Assembly: GCF_004307015.1 (NCBI RefSeq)
Contig: NZ_SIJL01000009.1
Span: 39,301-103,300 of the forward strand
Source: Thermus thermamylovorans
Lineage (GTDB): Bacteria > Deinococcota > Deinococci > Deinococcales > Thermaceae
DNA length: 64,000 nucleotides
Direction of reading: 5' to 3'
In this document: one piece after another, positions 17,390 through 26,179 of the stretch
Layout: the number at the start of each line of letters is the position of its first letter
How positions within the stretch are numbered: the first letter of the stretch is position 1
Made by a program: the position numbers and the translations under genes
The notes under the pieces: model-generated
Seen by the model: the letters and a program-made list of their open reading frames with translations, nothing else
Told to the model about the DNA's origin: nothing
Database searches by the model: none

Positions 17390-17827
17390 ATGGGCTTTTG
17401 GCACTTTCTCTTCATCCGGGCGGCTTTGGTTTACCTGGTCTACACGGCTTTACTGGGCACCCTGTTCTACCTCTTGCCCGGCCTGCAAGGCCCTTTTCGC
17501 CCCTCCCACGTGCATGCGGGGTTGGTGGGCTTCTTCCTGCAGATGGTCATGGGGGTGGCCTACTGGATGATGCCCAGGCCCGGGGGCCTGAGGCAGGATC
17601 GCCTCGAGGGGCTCACCTTCGTTCTTCTCAACGCTGGCCTGCTCCTAAGGCTCGCCCTCGAGCCCCTCTATTTCCTGGGCCAAGAGCGCCTGCGCCCTTG
17701 GCTTGCGGTGTCCGGTGGGCTTCAGCTTTTGGCCACCTTGGTCTTCGCCTTTGCCATGCACAGGCGGGTGGTCACGGGGGATATGCTGAGGAAAATGCGG
17801 GAGGCAAGGGAAAGGAGGGGAGGATGA
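17390..17827 (+). CDS. Four-helix NorB/CcoN-like small membrane protein
   Basis: A 145-residue protein with four predicted membrane helices. The second helix contains SHVHAGLVGFFLQMVMGVAYWMMP, resembling the metal/heme-ligand helix of heme-copper oxidase subunit I and NO reductase NorB, but the protein is far too short to be a full catalytic subunit (usually more than 440 residues). Similar short proteins occur in denitrification clusters. The histidine pair HVH could bind heme or copper. Its stop overlaps the next ATG (ATGA). Role unknown. Confidence 0.65.
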   Translation: MGFWHFLFIRAALVYLVYTALLGTLFYLLPGLQGPFRPSHVHAGLVGFFLQMVMGVAYWMMPRPGGLRQDRLEGLTFVLLNAGLLLRLALEPLYFLGQERLRPWLAVSGGLQLLATLVFAFAMHRRVVTGDMLRKMREARERRGG

Positions 17828-18669
17828 AGGGAGCGGTGCGCCTGTCCGAGGAGGCCATGGTCCTGGACCTGCCGCCTTTGCCCGAGGAGGTCTTCGCCGA
17901 CCTTCTCGCCTTTGGCGGGCTAGGGGAGGAGGAGAAACGGGCCATGCGCCTGGATGCGGAGAGGCTTCTGGAGGGGGCCGCGGCCTTCGTGGCCCGGGTC
18001 TACGACCACCTGAGCCGCCACCCCGGCACCGCCCGCGCCCTGGGCTGGGAGGGGAGGGTGCCTGAGGAGGAGCTTTACCTGAGGCGGGCCTTCTTCTCCG
18101 CCTGGCTGGCCCGCACCCTGGGGGTGGATACCTCGGGGGAGTTTGCCCGGGAGGTGTACCGGGCGGGGCTTTGGCATGGAGGGCTTGGGCCCAAGGGGGC
18201 CTTGATCCCCCCGGAGTACGTGGGCCTTTCCTTCGCCGAGGTGGGGCGGTACGTGGCGGAAAGGGTGCGGGACGTGCGCCCCTGGCTCGTCTACCTCTCC
18301 GCTCAGGAGGAGGTGATGCGGAAGGGGTTTGACGCCGCCCTTGCCCTTAGGGAGGGGAAGGCCGCCGTGCGCTTCCAAGCGTTGGGCCTGGCCCACCCCG
18401 CCCTGCCCCGGCCCCTTTCCTTGCGGGCAGGGGGCGTGGGGGAGGCCCTCCTCAAGGCCTTGGCCGTGAACCCGGCGCTGCGGGATCTGGCCCTGGAGCC
18501 CCTCCCCGCCGAGGAGGAGGTGGGGCTCTGGCTTTCCCCCAAGACCCTCTGGCGGCTTAGGCCCCGCTGGGCGGTCCTCCTCAACGGCCGGGACGTGGGC
18601 TACCTTCAGGGCCTGGCCACCCCCTTGGGGGAGGGGGACCGCCTCACCCTCCTGCCCCCGGGGCGGTGA
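17824..18669 (+). CDS. Protoglobin heme sensor fused to MoaD/ThiS-like domain
   Basis: A 281-residue protein. Residues about 20-190 match a protoglobin/globin-sensor fold: helices with RVYDHLSRHPGTARAL, LRRAFFSAWLARTLG, and the stretch LWHGGLGPKGALIPPEYVG, whose His118 is the likely proximal heme ligand. Residues about 190-281 resemble the ubiquitin-like MoaD/ThiS fold (VRFQALG, then VGEALLKAL, then VLLNGRDVGYLQGLATPL, GDRLTLLPPG). It ends PPGR, lacking the Gly-Gly tail that sulfur carriers need. A heme-based oxygen or NO sensor linked to molybdenum-cofactor or protein-protein signalling is a reasonable guess. The start is coupled to the upstream gene. Confidence 0.7.
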   Translation: MKGAVRLSEEAMVLDLPPLPEEVFADLLAFGGLGEEEKRAMRLDAERLLEGAAAFVARVYDHLSRHPGTARALGWEGRVPEEELYLRRAFFSAWLARTLGVDTSGEFAREVYRAGLWHGGLGPKGALIPPEYVGLSFAEVGRYVAERVRDVRPWLVYLSAQEEVMRKGFDAALALREGKAAVRFQALGLAHPALPRPLSLRAGGVGEALLKALAVNPALRDLALEPLPAEEEVGLWLSPKTLWRLRPRWAVLLNGRDVGYLQGLATPLGEGDRLTLLPPGR

Positions 18670-18675
18670 GGCGGC

Positions 18676-18691
18676 CATGACCCAGGTCATG
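18676..18691. promoter_or_regulatory. TGACC-N2-GGTCA palindrome before the NnrS-like gene
   Basis: CATGACCCAGGTCATG lies in the 56-base gap between the protoglobin fusion and the NnrS-like gene, 34 bases before the latter's ATG. It differs by one central base from the perfect 16-bp copy at 3825. It suggests an internal, separately regulated promoter. Confidence 0.5.
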
Positions 18692-18725
18692 GCCCATCCC
18701 GAGTGCTGGGCTCAGGATTGAGGCG

Positions 18726-19877
18726 ATGCTGGCGGGCGTCCCCACCCGGGTCATCCCCCTTGCCATCCCCGCGGGGTTCATCTTCCTAGGGGAGGGCTTC
18801 TTTCTGCTCTCGGGCCTAGTCCTGGCCTTCCACCCTGAGGCCGTCCCTCTTCCCCGGCACCCCCTGGGTCTCGCCGGGGCCCACCTCTTCCTCCTGGGCT
18901 TCGGGGTGGGGGTGCTCCTCGGGGCCATGCACCAGCTTCTGCCGGTGGTCCTCGAGGCGCCCCTGTACCGCCCGCGGTGGGGGTATCCGGTGATGGCCCT
19001 TTGGGCCCTGGGGGTGGCCCTGTTGGCCCTGGGCTTCGCCCAGGCTCCGCCTCTGGTCCCTCTGGGCGGGATCCTGGTCCTCTTGTCCCTTTTCCTCTTC
19101 GCCTACCACGCCTACCGCACCTTCCGCCTGGCCCCCCGGTGGAACCGGGTGGCCACCGCCTTGGCCTGGGTGGTCTTCTACCTGGTCCTCGCCTCCCTTT
19201 TGGGCCTCCTCCAGGCCCTTTCCCTGCGCTACGGCTTCTACGATCCCGAGAGGCTTTCCTGGCACCTCCTGGCGGGGCTTGGGGGGGTCTTCCTCCTCTC
19301 CATCCTGGGGGTGGGGTACAAGCTCCTTTCCATGTTCACCCTCACCCACGATGTGGACGAGCGGGTCCTGGGGCTTTTCCTCTGGGCGGCCAACCTGGGG
19401 CTTCTGGGTGTGGCCTTGGGGGAAAGGTTGGGCTATGTCCTCCTCCTTTTGGCCTACGCCCTGGCCCTTTACGACACCGGGCGCATCCTCAAAAACCGCA
19501 TGAAAAAGGCCCTGGATATCGGGGTGCGCCACTACCTCGGGGGGCTTTGCTTCCTGGGCCTTTCCCTCCTGGCCCTGCCCTTCAACCCCATCTGGGCGGC
19601 CCTTTGGTTCGCCTTGGGCTTCGTGGGGCTGGTGGTGACGGGGATGCTCTACAAGATCCTCCCCTTCCTGGTCTGGACCCACCGGTATGCCCCGAGGGCG
19701 GGGAAGGAAAAGGTGCCCCTGCTCAAGGAGATGCTCCCGGAGGGAGCGGGGTATGGGGCAGGGGCCTTGCTGGCCTTGGGGGCGCTGCTTCTTCCCTTCC
19801 TTCCCTGGGCGGGGTGGATCTACCTTGCCGGAGCCTTGCCCCACGTTTATGCCCTTTGGGAGGTGATGCGGCGATGA
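18726..19877 (+). CDS. NnrS-like / heme-copper-like multi-helix membrane protein
   Basis: A 383-residue hydrophobic protein with about 11-12 predicted membrane helices. Histidines in helical contexts ([65 protein letters not shown]) recall NnrS and heme-copper oxidase-like families. NnrS is a heme- and copper-containing membrane protein involved in NO tolerance. It starts with ATG after a candidate operator and ends coupled to the DUF59 gene. Assignment to NnrS proper is uncertain, since only general features are visible; the family could be a Thermus-specific branch. Confidence 0.6.
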   Translation: MLAGVPTRVIPLAIPAGFIFLGEGFFLLSGLVLAFHPEAVPLPRHPLGLAGAHLFLLGFGVGVLLGAMHQLLPVVLEAPLYRPRWGYPVMALWALGVALLALGFAQAPPLVPLGGILVLLSLFLFAYHAYRTFRLAPRWNRVATALAWVVFYLVLASLLGLLQALSLRYGFYDPERLSWHLLAGLGGVFLLSILGVGYKLLSMFTLTHDVDERVLGLFLWAANLGLLGVALGERLGYVLLLLAYALALYDTGRILKNRMKKALDIGVRHYLGGLCFLGLSLLALPFNPIWAALWFALGFVGLVVTGMLYKILPFLVWTHRYAPRAGKEKVPLLKEMLPEGAGYGAGALLALGALLLPFLPWAGWIYLAGALPHVYALWEVMRR

Positions 19878-20176
19878 ACCCCTTGGAGGAGCAAGCCTGG
19901 AACCTCTTGCGGACGGTCTACGACCCCGAGCTGGGCCTGGACGTGGTGAACCTGGGGCTCATCTATGAGGTAAGGGTGGAGCCCCCTAGGGCCTACGTGC
20001 GCATGACCCTCACCACCCCGGGCTGTCCCCTGCACGACAGCATGGGGGAGGCGGTGCGGCAGGCCCTTTCCCGCCTCCCGGGGATCGAGGAGGTGGCGGT
20101 GGAGCTGACCTTTGACCCCCCCTGGACCCCGGCCCGCCTCTCCCCGGAGGCCCGGCGGCTCCTGGGCTGGGCCTAA
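19874..20176 (+). CDS. DUF59/MIP18 (SufT-PaaD-like) iron-sulfur assembly protein
   Basis: A 100-residue protein covering the whole DUF59 domain: [20 protein letters not shown], then [18 protein letters not shown] with the conserved T-x2-GCP cysteine, and [23 protein letters not shown]. Such proteins help mature iron-sulfur proteins. The last gene of the accessory operon, it overlaps the preceding stop (ATGA). In this context it may serve nitrate-respiration or NO-damaged clusters, which is inference. Other Thermus SUF genes are not in the window. Confidence 0.88.
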   Translation: MNPLEEQAWNLLRTVYDPELGLDVVNLGLIYEVRVEPPRAYVRMTLTTPGCPLHDSMGEAVRQALSRLPGIEEVAVELTFDPPWTPARLSPEARRLLGWA

Positions 20177-20212
20177 GGGCCCCGTCGTGGCCCAGGCCGC
20201 GACGGGGGCCCC
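20177..20212. terminator. Long hairpin between DUF59 and HD-GYP genes
   Basis: A self-complementary stretch: GGGCCCCGTCGTGGCC pairs with GGCCGCGACGGGGGCCC around CA, with a few G-T pairs. It lies between convergent genes and is flanked by AAAAA on the right. It probably ends transcription in one or both directions and belongs to the variable-stem hairpin family. Confidence 0.6.
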
Positions 20213-20270
20213 AAAAAGGCCGGGGTCATGGCCCTTCGCCTTCTCCCGGGCAGGCTGCGCGCATCGGCCC

Positions 20271-23200
20271 TTAGGACAGGAGGTGCCCTTCCCCGGCCAT
20301 CAACTCCAGGAAGGCCGCCACCACCTCGGGGTCAAACTGCTGGCCCGCTTGCTCCTCCAGGTAGGCCAAGGCCTTTTCCCTGGGCCAGGCCTTCCGGTAA
20401 GGCCGGTCGGAGGTGAGGGCGTCGTAGACGTCCACCACGGCGAAGATGCGGGCGGAGAGGGGGATCTCCAAGCCCTTGAGCCCCCGGGGGTATCCGGAGC
20501 CATCCCAGCGCTCGTGGTGGGCGTAGGGGATCTCCAGGGCCTTCCTGAGGAAGGGGATGCCGGAAAGCCACTCGTAGGCGTAGACGGGGTGCTTCTTCAT
20601 GACGGCCCACTCCTCCTCGCTGAGGGGGCCCGGTTTGAGGAGGACGGCGTCGGGGATGGCCAGCTTGCCCACGTCGTGGAGGATAGCCCCCCGCCTGAGG
20701 TGGTCCAGGTCCTCCTCGGGCACCCCCAGGGCGCGGGCGAGGCGCAGGGCCAGCCCGGTGACCCGTTCGGTGTGGCCCGCGGTCTCTTGGTCGCGGAGCT
20801 CCACCGCCTTGGCCCAGCCCCAGAGGGTGAGGTCGTAGGCGGCCTCGAGGTCCCGCTGGCTTCGGAGGAGCTCCTGGAAGGTGCGGGCGTTGTCCAGGGC
20901 GATGGCCCCCTGGGCGGCCAGGGTTTCCAGGAACTCCTCGTCCTCGGGGGGGAGGTCCCAGGGCCTGCGGGTGAAGACGGCCAGAACCCCGAGGAGCTTC
21001 CCCTTGGCGAGGAGAGGGTAGGCCCTTTCCGCCACCAGGCCCTCTTGGAGGGTGAAGTCCGGGTGGGCCCCGGGTTCCCGGGCGAGGTCGTCCGCGGCCA
21101 CCTTGCGCCCCTCCAGGGCGGCCCGGCCCGCGTGGCCCTGGCCCAGGCGGATCTCTTTGGGCAGGAAGGCCTTGGGGGAGAGGAATCCCCGGTGGCCCTC
21201 CAGCCTGAGGCCCTTTTCCCTGGGTTCGTAGAGGAAGAGGGCAGCGGCGTCCAGGGGCAGGCGCATCACCTGGTCCAAGAGGACCTCGAGGCTGGGCCCC
21301 AGGTCCAAAGAGGCCAGGATGGCCTGGTCCAGAAGGCGCAGGGCCTCAAGGTGCTCCACCCGCTTGGCGAGCTTGCGGCGGAGGCTCGCCCGCCGCACGG
21401 CGTTGCCCATGGTTTCCGCCAGAAGCTGGGCCCGCTCCACCTCCCCCGGGGTGGGGGTGCGGGGGTGGGGCCAGGCCAGGGTGAGGGCCCCGATGGCCTC
21501 CTGGCCCGCCAGGAGGGGGACCACCACCCCGCTGTAGCCCTCGGGAACCAGGCCCCTGGCCCCGGGGCGCACCCGGGGGTCTTCCCGGAGGTCCCGGCTC
21601 ACCACCACCTCCCCCCGGAAGGCCCGGGCCACCATCCCTCCCTCGGCCAGGGTGAGGGGCGTGGGGATCTCCTTGAGCCAGCCCCGGCTGGCCGCCTCCT
21701 CCAGGCGGCCCGTCTCCTGGTCGTAGAGGAGGATGCTCCCCGCCGGGGCCTCCATGAGGGCCAGCACCGCGTCCAGGGCGGCTTCCATCATCGCCTTGAG
21801 GTCCTCGCTCTGCCGCAGGGCCAGGCTCACCTGGGCGAAGGCCTCCAGGGCCAGCTCCCGCTCCTTGGCCTCGGTGACGTCCAGGCCGATGCCCAGGACG
21901 GCGGGCTGGCCCCCCACCTCCACGCGGGCGGCGGAGTAGTCCAGCCAGCGCACCTCGCCCCCTTTGGCGAGGATGCGGAAAGGGTAGCGGCCCGGGGGGT
22001 TTTCCCCCCGCAGACGGGCCAGGCCCCGTTGCCGCACCAGCTCCCGGTCGGCGGGGTGGACGAACTCCCAGACGGGGCGGGCTCGGAGCTCCTCCAGGGT
22101 GTAGCCGGTGAGGCGCAGGGCCTCCCGGTTGGCGAAGGTGAGGCGCTCCTCCTGCCACAGGAGGATGAGGGCGGGGGCGGTCTCCGCCAGGGTGCGGAAG
22201 AGGGCCTCGGACTCCCGCAGGGTGGCCTCGGCCCGGAGCTTCTCCGTCACGTCCAGGGCCACCACCAAGGCGGCGGGCCGGCCCGCATAGTCCAGGGTGT
22301 GGGAGTGGATCTCCACCTGGATCTCCCGCCCGTCCTTCAGGCGGTGGGTCCAGGGGCCGGAACGCTGCAGCGGGGGCCTTTCCCGTTGGAGTTCCTCCAG
22401 GAGCTGGGGCCGCTCCCGCTCCGGGCGGATTTCCAGAAGGGTCATGGAGAGGAACTCCTCCCGGGTGTAGCCGTACTTGGCGAGGGCCGCCTCGTTCACC
22501 TCCAGGAAGCGGTAGGTTTCCCGGTCGTAGACCCACATGGGCAGGGGATGGGCCTGGAAGAGGAGGCGGAAGCGTTCCTCGGCCGCCACCGCTTCCGTGA
22601 CGTCCGAGCCGTAGCCGGTGAGGAGGCGGCTTTGGGGGTCGTAGACCAAGGTGTCCCGCAGCCAGACCCAGTCCCCCTTCCTCCCGTGCCAGAAGCGGTA
22701 GGTGACGCTTTGCACCTTCCCCGGATGGGCCACCGCCTCCCGGCAGGCTTCCTGGGCCTTCCTCCGGTCCTCGGGGTGCACCTGGGCGTAGAAGGCCTCC
22801 GGGTCGGCGGCCAGCCCCTGAGGGGGGTATCCCAGGAGCCCTTCCCCCTGGGGGGAGGCGTAGAGGAGGGGGAGGAAGGCGGGGTCGGTCCCTTCCGGCA
22901 CGCGGGCCTGGAACACCCGGCCGGGGAGGGCTTCCAAAAGCCCCTGGAGCCGGGAGCGTTCCTCCTCCAGCTCGCTTTCGTCCCGGACGTTCAAGACGAT
23001 GCCCCTCACGGCCGGATCCTGGAACAGGTTCCTCCCCCATACCCGCAGAAAGCGCACCCGCCCCTGGGCGTCCCGCAGGCGGAAGCCGCCCTCCCGGGTG
23101 GCCCCCGGGTCCCCGAGGAGGTCCTCCAGCAGGGCCTTGGCCCGGGTCCGGTCTTCGGGGTGGAGGAACTCCAGGGCGTAAAGTTCCGCCTGCCCGTACC

Positions 23201-23555
23201 TTTGGGGATCGTAACCCAGCACCTGGGCCACGTTGGGCGAGGCGTAGGCGATGCGGCCCTCCCCGTCCAGCACCAGGACCAGCTCCCGCCCCCCCTCCAC
23301 CAGGGCGCGGAAGCGCCGCTCCGAGGCCTCCAGGGCCTGCATGGCCCGCTTCCTTTCCCCCTCGAGGCCCCGGGCCAGGGCGTAGACCACCAGGGCGGAG
23401 AGGAGGACGAAGAGGAGGCCCTTCCCCGTCTGCCAGCGGGTGAGGGTCTGGGGGTCCGGCAGGAGGTGGAGGAGAAGCTGGTCGCTTCCCAGAATCCACG
23501 CCAGGGAAAAGAGGGCGTAGGCCAGGGCGATCTTCCAAGGGCCGCTGAGCCTCAC
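20271..23555 (-). CDS. Multi-sensor HD-GYP c-di-GMP phosphodiesterase
   Basis: A 1094-residue membrane protein. Two transmembrane helices lie in residues about 8-62. PAS domains follow from about 70 to 570 (four repeats, each beginning like SERRFRALVEGG, EERFRLLFQAHPLP or SEALFRTLAETAP), then two GAF domains at about 580-885. The catalytic HD-GYP domain (about 895-1080) has HDVGKLAIPD and HHERWDGSGYPRGL intact, so it should hydrolyse c-di-GMP. It begins with GTG, 9 bases after the stop of the GGDEF-EAL gene, so the three c-di-GMP genes form one leftward operon. Signals sensed are unknown. Confidence 0.9.
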   Translation of the reverse strand: MRLSGPWKIALAYALFSLAWILGSDQLLLHLLPDPQTLTRWQTGKGLLFVLLSALVVYALARGLEGERKRAMQALEASERRFRALVEGGRELVLVLDGEGRIAYASPNVAQVLGYDPQRYGQAELYALEFLHPEDRTRAKALLEDLLGDPGATREGGFRLRDAQGRVRFLRVWGRNLFQDPAVRGIVLNVRDESELEEERSRLQGLLEALPGRVFQARVPEGTDPAFLPLLYASPQGEGLLGYPPQGLAADPEAFYAQVHPEDRRKAQEACREAVAHPGKVQSVTYRFWHGRKGDWVWLRDTLVYDPQSRLLTGYGSDVTEAVAAEERFRLLFQAHPLPMWVYDRETYRFLEVNEAALAKYGYTREEFLSMTLLEIRPERERPQLLEELQRERPPLQRSGPWTHRLKDGREIQVEIHSHTLDYAGRPAALVVALDVTEKLRAEATLRESEALFRTLAETAPALILLWQEERLTFANREALRLTGYTLEELRARPVWEFVHPADRELVRQRGLARLRGENPPGRYPFRILAKGGEVRWLDYSAARVEVGGQPAVLGIGLDVTEAKERELALEAFAQVSLALRQSEDLKAMMEAALDAVLALMEAPAGSILLYDQETGRLEEAASRGWLKEIPTPLTLAEGGMVARAFRGEVVVSRDLREDPRVRPGARGLVPEGYSGVVVPLLAGQEAIGALTLAWPHPRTPTPGEVERAQLLAETMGNAVRRASLRRKLAKRVEHLEALRLLDQAILASLDLGPSLEVLLDQVMRLPLDAAALFLYEPREKGLRLEGHRGFLSPKAFLPKEIRLGQGHAGRAALEGRKVAADDLAREPGAHPDFTLQEGLVAERAYPLLAKGKLLGVLAVFTRRPWDLPPEDEEFLETLAAQGAIALDNARTFQELLRSQRDLEAAYDLTLWGWAKAVELRDQETAGHTERVTGLALRLARALGVPEEDLDHLRRGAILHDVGKLAIPDAVLLKPGPLSEEEWAVMKKHPVYAYEWLSGIPFLRKALEIPYAHHERWDGSGYPRGLKGLEIPLSARIFAVVDVYDALTSDRPYRKAWPREKALAYLEEQAGQQFDPEVVAAFLELMAGEGHLLS

Positions 23556-23564
23556 TTGCGCGCA

Positions 23565-26141
23565 TTATAAGGGGGCGGGCCTACCCCAGAGGAAGCCCTG
23601 CCCCAGGGGGAAGCCGAGCCCCTTGAGGTAGTCCAGGGCGGCCTCGTCCTCGATGCCCTCGGCGACGGCGGTGAGGCCCAGGGCCTGGGCCAGGGCCAAG
23701 ACGGCGGCCACCAGCCGGGCGGCGGGGCTTTCCGGGTTTGGGGGGCATCCCAGGGCCCGGGTGAAGGCCTGGCCCAGCTTCACCCCATCCACGGCCAGTC
23801 CCGCCAGGCGCTCCAGGCTAGAGTAACCCGAGCCGAAGTCGTCCAGAAAGACCCGCACCCCAAGCCCCCGGAGGGCCTGCAGGGTCTGGGTGGCGTCCCG
23901 GCCCCGTTCATCGGGGATGAGGGAGGTTTCCGTGACCTCCAGGACCAGGTCCCCCGGGGGGCAGCCGGTGGCCTCCAGGGCTTCCGCCACCCGCTCGGGG
24001 TAGCTGGGGTCCAGGAGCTCCACCGGGCTGACGTTCACGTGGACGGGAAGGCCGTGCCGCCCCCTCTCCCCGCAGGCCCGGCGCAGGACCCAGCGGCCCA
24101 GCTCGGGCATGAGGCGGTGGCGCTCCGCCAGGGGGATGAACTCCGCAGGGGGGGCGAGCCGCCAGCGGAGGAGGGCCTCCAGGGCCACCTTCTCCCCGCT
24201 CTCCAGGTCCACGATGGGCTGGTAGGCCAGCCAGAGCCCATCCCCCCGCACCAGGTCTTCCCGCAGGGCCTCCAGGAGGTCCATCTCCCGGCGCAGGGCC
24301 TCCTGCAGGTGGGCCTCGAAGAAGGCCAGGCGGTCCTTCCCCTCCCCCTTGGCCCGGTAGAGGGCCAGGTCGGCCCGCTGCAGGAGGTCCCCGGGGGAGA
24401 GGCCGGGCTCGGCCAGGGCGATGCCGATGGAGGTGGAGAGGTGGTAGACCCGGCTTCCCAGGGGAAGGGGCAGGCGCACCACCTCTAAAAGCCGCTCCGC
24501 CACCCCCACCGCCTCCTTGGGGTCCTTGAGCCGGGTGAGGAGGACCAGGAACTCGTCCCCCCCCTGGCGGGCCAGGAGGTCCCGGGGGCGGAGGGCGGCC
24601 CTCAGCCTCGCCGCCACCACCCGGAGCACCTCGTCCCCGGCGGCGTGGCCGTCCAGGTCGTTGACCAGCTTGAGCCCGTCCAGGTCCAGGTACAAGACGG
24701 CAAGGCCCCTGGCCTCCTGCTTGGCCTCTTTCAGGACCTGGGCCAGCTTCTCCAGGAAGAAGAGGCGGTTGGGGAGGCCGGTGAGGGGGTCGTGGTAGGC
24801 CAGGTGGCGCATCTGCCCCTCCAACTCCAGCCGCCTCAGGAGGAGGCCGAGCTGGCCCGCGAAGGCCTGGGCCAGCTCCAGGTCCAGGGGGCTGAAGGCG
24901 TCCTCCCGCTCGAGGTTGTCCAGGTACAGGAAGGCCTTGCGCTCCCCCGCCAGGTAGACGGGCACGGAGAGGATGGCCCGGATCTCCTGAACCCGCCCCG
25001 CCTCCTCCATCACCCGGCGCCTCTCCTCGTCCAGGCGGCGGTTGAAGCGCTCCAGATCCCGCCCGGTGAAGACCTGGGCCTCGGCGTGCCCGGTGAGGGA
25101 AAGGGGTTCCTCGGGGTGGAGGCGCACTTGGCGCAGGGCGTGCAGGTCGTACCCCTTGGCGGCCACGAAGTGGTAATGGCCGTCCTCCATGAGGACGGTG
25201 ACGCTCCCCGCCTGGGCGGCAGGGATGGTGTCCATGGCGGCCTCGAGGATGTGGCCGAAGACGGAGTCGGAAAGGCCCTCGGCCATGAGGATCTCGTAGA
25301 CCCGCAAGAGGTTCTTGCGGAAGGCGCTCCAACGGGCCTCCCGGCCCCGGGCCTCCTCCCTTTCCGTGACGTCTACCCCCAGGGCCAGGACCTCCAGGGC
25401 CTTTCCCCCGGGCCCCGGCACCTCCAGGAGGGCCCACTCCACCGCCCGGCCATCCCGGGTGAAAAGGGCCTGGGGATGGCCCGGGGCCGCCGCGGGCTTG
25501 GCCAGAAAGGGGGGAGGGCCCTGGGGGAAGGCCTGGCGGAAGGCGGGGTTGGCGTAGAGGAGGCGGCCCTCCCCGTCCAGGCGGGCCAGGTAAAAGGGGG
25601 AGGCCTCCAGGAGGGTTTCCAGCCAGCGCCCCCGCTCCCAGAGCTCCAGGGTACGGGCCAGGACCTCGGCCAGGGTCCGCAAGAAGGCCTCCTCCCCCGG
25701 GGCGAAGCCCCGTTCCCGCTCGCAGTCGTCCACCCCTAAAAATCCCCAAAGCCGCCCCTCCACGAAGATGGGCACCACCAGGAGGCTCACGATCTCCTGC
25801 GCTTCCAAGAGGGGGCGTTCCTCCTCGGGGAAGGAGGCCACCGGGCCCGCCACCGCCCGCCCCTCCAGGAAGTGGTCCAGCCAGCGCCCGTAGCCCGTTT
25901 CCCGCATGGGCAGGCCCTGCAGGGCGGGGTTCTGGATCTGGGGGGTGGTGCCGGGGCCGGACCACTCCGCGAGCTGGGAGGTGTACCAGGTCCCTGCCCG
26001 CTCCTCGAGGCGGAAGAGGTAGGCCCGGTGGGCGGCGAGGGCCCGGGCCGCCTGCTCCAGGGCAGGCACCAAGCCCCCAAGGCCCTCCCGCAGCAGGGGG
26101 AGGAGGGCCTGGGGCAGTCCGGTGCCGGGTGCGCCGTCCAT
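23565..26141 (-). CDS. GAF-PAS-GAF-GGDEF-EAL c-di-GMP protein
   Basis: An 858-residue cytoplasmic protein. A GAF domain occupies about residues 20-170, a PAS domain about 180-280, a second GAF about 300-420, GGDEF about 430-590 and EAL about 600-850. The synthase motif GGDEF is intact, and an RPRD inhibitory-site motif stands five residues before it. The phosphodiesterase motifs are also present: EALLRW, NVSP, EVTETSL, DDFGSGYSS and EGIED. Both activities therefore look possible. The ATG at 26141 gives MDGAPGTG; the open frame continues much further upstream without a gene-like sequence. Confidence 0.88.
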   Translation of the reverse strand: MDGAPGTGLPQALLPLLREGLGGLVPALEQAARALAAHRAYLFRLEERAGTWYTSQLAEWSGPGTTPQIQNPALQGLPMRETGYGRWLDHFLEGRAVAGPVASFPEEERPLLEAQEIVSLLVVPIFVEGRLWGFLGVDDCERERGFAPGEEAFLRTLAEVLARTLELWERGRWLETLLEASPFYLARLDGEGRLLYANPAFRQAFPQGPPPFLAKPAAAPGHPQALFTRDGRAVEWALLEVPGPGGKALEVLALGVDVTEREEARGREARWSAFRKNLLRVYEILMAEGLSDSVFGHILEAAMDTIPAAQAGSVTVLMEDGHYHFVAAKGYDLHALRQVRLHPEEPLSLTGHAEAQVFTGRDLERFNRRLDEERRRVMEEAGRVQEIRAILSVPVYLAGERKAFLYLDNLEREDAFSPLDLELAQAFAGQLGLLLRRLELEGQMRHLAYHDPLTGLPNRLFFLEKLAQVLKEAKQEARGLAVLYLDLDGLKLVNDLDGHAAGDEVLRVVAARLRAALRPRDLLARQGGDEFLVLLTRLKDPKEAVGVAERLLEVVRLPLPLGSRVYHLSTSIGIALAEPGLSPGDLLQRADLALYRAKGEGKDRLAFFEAHLQEALRREMDLLEALREDLVRGDGLWLAYQPIVDLESGEKVALEALLRWRLAPPAEFIPLAERHRLMPELGRWVLRRACGERGRHGLPVHVNVSPVELLDPSYPERVAEALEATGCPPGDLVLEVTETSLIPDERGRDATQTLQALRGLGVRVFLDDFGSGYSSLERLAGLAVDGVKLGQAFTRALGCPPNPESPAARLVAAVLALAQALGLTAVAEGIEDEAALDYLKGLGFPLGQGFLWGRPAPL

Positions 26142-26179
26142 GGCTAGGCCGGCTCCAGTATAACCCCTGGGGGCACCCG

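Noticed and set aside
20112..23570. A 1152-codon plus-strand frame across the HD-GYP gene
   Set aside because: Composition is antisense-like (repeats of GVGDGVLH type), and the opposite strand has a complete PAS/GAF/HD-GYP protein.
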